Below are positions 15,047 through 18,959 of a stretch of 18,959 nt of DNA, piece by piece (positions within the stretch are counted from its first letter, which is position 1; each line of letters starts with the position of its first letter). The stretch lies in the NCBI GenBank assembly GCA_031383555.1, contig JANMZR010000257.1, forward strand, positions 1-18,959, written 5' to 3'. Source of the stretch: JANMZR01 sp031383555 (GTDB taxonomy: Bacteria > Bacteroidota > Bacteroidia > Cytophagales > Spirosomataceae). The notes below the pieces were generated by a model, which did no database searches, was not told where the DNA came from, and was given only the letters and a program-made list of their open reading frames with translations. The position numbers and the translations under genes are program-made.

Positions 15047-16897
15047 TTATTTTTTCTTAGCTTTCGACTTTGCTATGTCTTGTTGTTTTTTAGCCTCTTC
15101 AGCAGCTGCCATTGATTTTTGCAAATATGCAGAAAATTTGGATTTTTTTGGCCCCCCACCGGCAGCTATTTTTTTACGATTTTCCTCTAGGATATCTTTT
15201 AATTTGTCGTTGTTTACAAACTTTCTGATAATTAATTGCTGACCAACCGTAATAATATTAGAAACAAAATAATAAAAGCTCAAACCAGCTGGAAATGAGT
15301 TCATTACAAACATAAATATCACTGGGGTTACATAAGCCATCATTCGCATATCAAATGGTTGGCCAGTTTGTTGGGGTGTAATTTGGTTGTTATAATAACC
15401 ATACGCCAAACTCGATACTGTCATTAATAAGGTAAAAATACTAATATGGGCTCCATAAAAAGGTATTTTAAATGGCAATTTTATAATACTGTCGAAAGTT
15501 GAAAGGTCGTTGGCCCAAAGGAATGGCTGTTGCCGTAACTCAATTAAATTAGGAAACAAAAAGAAAACTGACATCAATATCGGCATGGTGGCTAATACAG
15601 GCACGCAACCACTCATTGGGCTTACACCCACTTGCCCATAAAGCTTCATTTGTTCTTGTTGCATTTTGGCGGCATCATCACCAACTTTTGCTTTTAAAGC
15701 TTCTAATTCGGGCTGCAAAAGCTTCATTTTGGCCATGCCAACATAGCTTTTATAAGTTAAGGGTGTTAAAGCTAACTTAATGATTAAAACCAACACCAAA
15801 ATTAGCCAACCGTAATTGGTGAAAATTTTCTCTAAAAAATTAAACAAAGGGACAAATACATATTTATTAATTGGTTTGAATATTTCATAACCTAAATACA
15901 CATTTCTATCAAAATCTTCTCCTACAGTTTTTAAATATTTTGTATCGTTTGGCCCAAAGTATAGCTTAATATTGGCAGAGTCTTTTTTAAATGCATCAAT
16001 GGGTAATGTGAAGTTAGCCGAAAGGGTTTTCAAGTTCAAAGAGTCGTCGGGGTGTGCTTCTGACTTTATATTTGCTTTGCTAATTGCCATTTTTGTAGGC
16101 ACAAATCCTGATAAAAAATACTTTTTCTTAAAAGCTAAAAACTGTAATGGAGTTTCAAGTTTATCCTCTTCAATAGTTGTTGGGTTTTCGGAAAGCCAAT
16201 TGAAATCACCTTCAGTTGTTTGGTAGTTTACCGTCGATTTTTGGCGATTGTCAACAATATCTTTTTCTGTTAATGAAACATTTTCAATCCAATTAAATTT
16301 TACCGGTTCGTTTTTCAAAGTGCCATCAAGGCCTTTTAATTTTAGGTTATAGTTAAGTGTAAACCCCGCTTCACCTAATTTATATTCTTGGCTTACTATC
16401 TGATTATCAGCAAGTTTTAAATCAAATTTTACTGAATTATCAGTTTTAGTTCCTGTAAAAAATAAATTAGAAAAGTCAATATTTCCTTTTTGGCTTGGCA
16501 GTTCAAAGCTTAATTTATCTCCTTCTTTAAATAGCACTAAAGGAATATTCCTTTTTGCTTCAAAGTTGGCATAGGTTTTAAAGTTTTTTAATTCTACCTT
16601 TTTAATGGCCCCTCCTTTTGAGGAAAATGTAACTTTAATGTCTTTGTTTTCAAGTACAAGTTCTTGATTTTGACCCTGAGCTGCCATTGCAAAATCTCCA
16701 GCTTTTTGAACAATAGCTGCAGAGTCAATTTTTGTGGATACTGCTTTTTTTGCAACTGATGCTTTTTTAATTGAGTCGGCAACAAATTGCTCTCTTTTTG
16801 GGTCAATAGGAGCGTCTTGTGGGGCTATAAAAAATTGCCATGTGAGCAATATGCCCATTATAAGTAATATTCCGGTTAGTTGATTTCTATCTATCAT
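15047..16897 (-). CDS. yidC: Membrane protein insertase YidC
   Basis: YidC inserts and folds inner-membrane proteins, alone or with SecYEG. The 616-residue protein has the Gram-negative layout. An N-terminal transmembrane helix is at about 6-23, then a low-complexity linker rich in Ala/Lys, and a periplasmic beta-sandwich domain from about 78 to 330. The Oxa1-like core follows with five hydrophobic segments near 362-382, 430-450, 483-502, 520-535 and 538-556. The second core cytoplasmic loop is charged and helical (MKLLQPELEALKAKV). The groove residue that is Arg in E. coli is Lys374 in LIIKLALTPLTYKSYVGMAKM, which I believe is usual in Bacteroidota. The C-terminal tail is lysine-rich (KKQQDIAKSKAKKK), as needed for ribosome contact. 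It follows pyrG by 53 bases, a gap filled by a near-palindrome. Confidence 0.98.
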   Translation of the reverse strand: MIDRNQLTGILLIMGILLTWQFFIAPQDAPIDPKREQFVADSIKKASVAKKAVSTKIDSAAIVQKAGDFAMAAQGQNQELVLENKDIKVTFSSKGGAIKKVELKNFKTYANFEAKRNIPLVLFKEGDKLSFELPSQKGNIDFSNLFFTGTKTDNSVKFDLKLADNQIVSQEYKLGEAGFTLNYNLKLKGLDGTLKNEPVKFNWIENVSLTEKDIVDNRQKSTVNYQTTEGDFNWLSENPTTIEEDKLETPLQFLAFKKKYFLSGFVPTKMAISKANIKSEAHPDDSLNLKTLSANFTLPIDAFKKDSANIKLYFGPNDTKYLKTVGEDFDRNVYLGYEIFKPINKYVFVPLFNFLEKIFTNYGWLILVLVLIIKLALTPLTYKSYVGMAKMKLLQPELEALKAKVGDDAAKMQQEQMKLYGQVGVSPMSGCVPVLATMPILMSVFFLFPNLIELRQQPFLWANDLSTFDSIIKLPFKIPFYGAHISIFTLLMTVSSLAYGYYNNQITPQQTGQPFDMRMMAYVTPVIFMFVMNSFPAGLSFYYFVSNIITVGQQLIIRKFVNNDKLKDILEENRKKIAAGGGPKKSKFSAYLQKSMAAAEEAKKQQDIAKSKAKKK

Positions 16898-16911
16898 TTT
16901 TAAAATAATTT

Positions 16912-16944
16912 AAACTTATAAGGTTTTCAAAACCTTATAGGTTT
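16912..16944. repeat. 33-bp near-perfect palindrome between pyrG and yidC
   Basis: AAACTTATAAGGTTTT (16912-16927) is separated by one base, C, from AAAACCTTATAGGTTT (16929-16944). The arms are 16 bases with one mismatch. Within it AGGTTTT and AAAACCT alternate three times (16921-16927, 16929-16935, 16939-16945), so two mutually exclusive hairpins are possible on the transcript. No T-run follows on the minus strand, so a standard terminator is doubtful. I recall similar AACCT...AGGTTTTGAAAACCT... palindromes between genes in Cytophagales. Confidence 0.75.
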
Positions 16945-16950
16945 TACACA

Positions 16951-18594
16951 TTAATTTTTTTTATTTTTCGAAAACACCAATGCCGCCTTCACAAAAGCTA
17001 CAAACATTGGTTGTGGGCTCATTACAGTGCTTTTTAGCTCAGGGTGGAACTGAACACCCACAAACCAAGGATGGTTTTTTAATTCCACAATTTCCACCAA
17101 TCCGCTTTCAGGGTTAATGCCTGTAGCTGTTAAACCAGCTTTGTTAAACATATCTAGGTATTTATTATTGAACTCATACCTATGCCTATGTCGCTCATTT
17201 ATAAGGCTTTTGCCGTAAATTTGATAAGCCATTGAACCCTTTTCTATTTTACAAGGATAGGACCCTAGTCTCATGGTTCCACCTTTATTTGCAATATTTT
17301 TTTGACCTTCCATAAAGTCAATTACAGGATTCTCAGCCTCCAAATTCATCTCAGTTGTGTTGGCACCTGGCAAGTTCAGCACATTTCTTGCGAACTCAAT
17401 TACCGCACATTGCATACCTAAGCAGATTCCAAAAAATGGAATTTTGTTTTCTCTGGCATATTTCACAGCTTTTATTTTACCCTCAAGGCCTCTTTCACCA
17501 AAACCTGGTGCTACTAAAATTCCATCAAGACCCGCTAATTTTTCAGCTACAATTTCATCAGTTTCAAAGGTTTCCGATTGTAACCACTCTAATTTCACTT
17601 GTACTTTATTGGCTGCTCCAGCATGTAAAAAAGACTCTGCTATGGACTTATAAGCATCTTTAAGTTCAACATATTTACCGATCAGACCAATAGTAATAGT
17701 GGCTGTTGGGTTTTGGAGTCGTCCCAAAAACTCCGTCCAAGTGTCCAAATTAGTGTCTTTATCATTGTAAATCCCCAATTTAAAAAGCACACGTTTATCC
17801 AAACTTTCCCGCTTCATCAAAAGTGGCACTTCATAAATTGTTGAAGCGTCCATTGCTTCTATTACGTCTTGCTGAGAAACGTTGCAAAATAAAGCAATTT
17901 TTCTACGAATGTCTTCAGGTAAATGATGTTCGGTTCTACAAACCAATATATCGGGCTGAACGCCTGATTCTGATAGCGCTTTTACTGAATGTTGAGTGGG
18001 TTTTGTTTTTAATTCTCCAGCCGAACTTAGGTAAGGCACCAAAGTTAAATGGATAAAAAGTGTGTTTTGATAGCCCAAATCCCATTTCATTTGACGAGCC
18101 GCCTCAATAAAAGGAAGGCTCTCAATATCACCCACACAGCCACCTATTTCAGTAATTACAATATCAAATTTTCCAGTTTGCCCTAAGGCAGTTATACTTC
18201 TTTTGATTTCATCGGTAATATGAGGAATAATTTGAACTGTTTTTCCTAAATAATCCCCCCTGCGTTCTTTAGTAATTACGTTGTTATATATACGACCAGT
18301 AGTAATATTATTGGCTTGTGAAGTGGGAGTATTCAGAAAACGCTCATAATGCCCAAGGTCCAAATCCGTTTCAGCGCCATCATCAGTTACATAGCATTCG
18401 CCATGTTCATAAGGGTTCAGGGTGCCTGGGTCGATATTTATATAAGGATCAAGCTTTTGAATAGTTACGGATAAGCCTCTGGATTGCAGTAGTTTGGCTA
18501 ATGATGAGGCAATAATGCCCTTACCAAGTGACGAGGTAACGCCTCCCGTAACAAAAATGTATTTGGCTATTTTGGTTTTGGCCTTTGCCGACAT
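16951..18594 (-). CDS. pyrG: CTP synthase
   Basis: PyrG makes CTP from UTP using ATP and glutamine-derived ammonia, the last step of pyrimidine nucleotide synthesis, in the cytoplasm. The 547-residue protein has the two usual domains. The synthase domain (1-about 275) shows KYIFVTGGVTSSLGKGIIA (ATP loop), QKLDPYINIDPGTLNPYEHG, and TEIGGCVGDIES. The class I glutamine amidotransferase domain (about 300-547) has the nucleophile C391 in GICLGMQC, and H517/E519 in GVQFHPEL. All catalytic residues are present. ATG at 18594 (MSAKAKTKIAKY) is chosen over an in-frame TTG at 18633. The TTG would add an unrelated 13-residue extension and lies upstream of the -7 box at 18622-18629, so it would not be on the mRNA. 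yidC follows on the same strand. Confidence 0.98.
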   Translation of the reverse strand: MSAKAKTKIAKYIFVTGGVTSSLGKGIIASSLAKLLQSRGLSVTIQKLDPYINIDPGTLNPYEHGECYVTDDGAETDLDLGHYERFLNTPTSQANNITTGRIYNNVITKERRGDYLGKTVQIIPHITDEIKRSITALGQTGKFDIVITEIGGCVGDIESLPFIEAARQMKWDLGYQNTLFIHLTLVPYLSSAGELKTKPTQHSVKALSESGVQPDILVCRTEHHLPEDIRRKIALFCNVSQQDVIEAMDASTIYEVPLLMKRESLDKRVLFKLGIYNDKDTNLDTWTEFLGRLQNPTATITIGLIGKYVELKDAYKSIAESFLHAGAANKVQVKLEWLQSETFETDEIVAEKLAGLDGILVAPGFGERGLEGKIKAVKYARENKIPFFGICLGMQCAVIEFARNVLNLPGANTTEMNLEAENPVIDFMEGQKNIANKGGTMRLGSYPCKIEKGSMAYQIYGKSLINERHRHRYEFNNKYLDMFNKAGLTATGINPESGLVEIVELKNHPWFVGVQFHPELKSTVMSPQPMFVAFVKAALVFSKNKKN

Positions 18595-18621
18595 GCTATT
18601 TTTTTCTTTGATTACGGGATA

Positions 18622-18629
18622 CAAAGTTA
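18622..18629 (-). promoter_or_regulatory. Bacteroidota -7 promoter box for pyrG
   Basis: The minus strand reads TAACTTTG, an exact TAnnTTTG match, 27 bases before the ATG at 18594. Transcription would begin near 18614-18618, leaving a leader of about 20 bases. The box supports the ATG over the upstream TTG. No good -33 TTG is seen. Confidence 0.65.
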
Positions 18630-18755
18630 GCAAAAAAGGCTATTCGAGCCTAATGAAATATGAATTGAAAAGTGGGTTATTTGAAATATTTACTGAAAAG
18701 CAAAACTTAATTCATTGTATATCAACAGTTAACCTAACCGCAATTTTTTATATAT

Positions 18756-18791
18756 TTCTAATTTCTATTTCTAAAATTCTAATTTCTATTT
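18756..18791 (+). repeat. 15-bp tandem direct repeat TTCTAATTTCTATTT, two copies
   Basis: Identical 15-base copies are at 18756-18770 and 18777-18791 with a six-base spacer, giving a 21-base period (two helical turns). The sequence is low-complexity and AT-rich. It could be slippage or a pair of protein-binding sites about 130 bases upstream of the pyrG promoter. Confidence 0.6.
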
Positions 18792-18794
18792 TTA

Positions 18795-18890
18795 GGGCGA
18801 ATCCACGGCTTTGCCAGTGATCAGGCTATCCGCTTTATCTTTTTTAGGCTGAAAAAGCCTAAAAAAGGATGTCGCTTCTATCCTTTTCGC
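18795..18890 (-). repeat. Compound hairpin element, dispersed Bacteroidota type (possible structured RNA)
   Basis: The core is an 11-bp perfect stem, TTTTTTAGGCT at 18840-18850 with AGCCTAAAAAA at 18856-18866, around a GAAAA loop. Beside it lie related half-elements: CTATCCGCTTTATC (18826-18839) on one side and GTCGCTTCTATCC (18871-18883) on the other. An outer hairpin CAC-GGC-TTT-GCC-A-GTG is at 18804-18819. On the minus strand it reads GGATAGAAGCG, then the stem, then AAAGCGGATAGCC. I recall very similar GGATAGAAGCG...AGCGGATAGCC elements scattered between genes in Flavobacteriia and Cytophagia. The Rfam motif Flavo-1 is a candidate identity that I cannot confirm. The minus strand is chosen by that recollection only. 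Confidence 0.65.
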
Positions 18891-18959
18891 AGCACCATTT
18901 CAGAAATTAACAGCAGTTAATAATTTTAGGGCAATAAAAAGAGCCTAATTTGCGATTTT

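Larger units (their letters stand above)
18634..18959. other. Intergenic region upstream of pyrG, no gene seen
   Basis: This right-edge stretch of 326 bases holds no credible coding sequence. From left to right it holds AT-rich sequence upstream of the pyrG promoter, a 15-base direct repeat at 18756-18770 and 18777-18791, the compound hairpin element at about 18795-18890, and an inverted repeat ATTAAC-agca-GTTAAT at 18906-18921. The flanking gene to the right is outside the window. Confidence 0.6.

Noticed and set aside
17355..17663. Two plus-strand frames of about 100 codons antisense to pyrG
   Set aside because: Both lie wholly inside the conserved amidotransferase half of pyrG on the other strand, and neither translation resembles a protein family.
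18494..18820. Plus-strand frame of 108 codons starting inside pyrG and running into the right-edge gap
   Set aside because: It overlaps the pyrG start and promoter. Its hydrophobic tail comes from AT-rich TTT/ATT codons in low-complexity repeats, so it is not credible as a gene.
1..18959. Search for CRISPR arrays, insertion sequences, phage genes and tRNAs
   Set aside because: I saw no regularly spaced repeats, transposase or integrase motifs, or tRNA cloverleaf signatures in the intergenic stretches.

Overview
The window looks like an ordinary stretch of chromosome from a low-GC member of the Bacteroidota, most likely order Cytophagales (the phylum is well supported, the order is a guess). 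The evidence is as follows. Several promoters match the Bacteroidota -7 consensus TAnnTTTG, and start codons generally lack Shine-Dalgarno sequences. YidC is long, with a large periplasmic domain and a lysine in place of the usual groove arginine. The gene complement is housekeeping: rnpB, dacB, accA, lpxB, hldD, hemL, yidC and pyrG. I see no insertion sequence, phage gene, CRISPR array, tRNA or rRNA.

Layout. At the left edge is the RNase P RNA gene (minus strand, 3' end cut by the window), preceded by a D-Ala-D-Ala carboxypeptidase/PBP4-type gene (dacB, minus). From about 2.1 to 7.0 kb runs a plus-strand block: a beta-CASP metallo-beta-lactamase-fold nuclease, accA, a HAD phosphatase overlapping an M50 site-2 protease, and a small PlsC-type acyltransferase. 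From 7.0 to 8.9 kb is a minus-strand group: a 6-pyruvoyl-tetrahydropterin-synthase-like gene, lpxB, and a newly recognised broken HopJ-family gene that fills what otherwise looks like a 370-base gap. hldD follows alone on the plus strand with its own promoter. From 10.3 to 18.6 kb everything is on the minus strand. In transcription order it is pyrG, yidC, a TPR plus periplasmic-binding-fold lipoprotein-activator-like protein, hemL, a small protein overlapping a minimal nucleotidyltransferase, and a family 2 glycosyltransferase.

The theme is cell-envelope construction: fatty acid supply (accA), phospholipid or lipid acylation (PlsC-like), lipid A (lpxB), inner-core heptose (hldD), glycosyl transfer (GT2), peptidoglycan trimming (dacB), membrane protein insertion (yidC) and intramembrane proteolysis (M50). 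The non-core interest lies in the HopJ pseudogene, the small-protein/nucleotidyltransferase pair, and several structured non-coding elements: a 33-bp near-palindrome between pyrG and yidC, a stem-loop at the very 5' end of the predicted mRNA of the TPR/binding-protein gene, and a compound hairpin element at the right edge. That last element resembles dispersed Bacteroidota intergenic elements. I did not find a convincing wholly new multi-gene system here.
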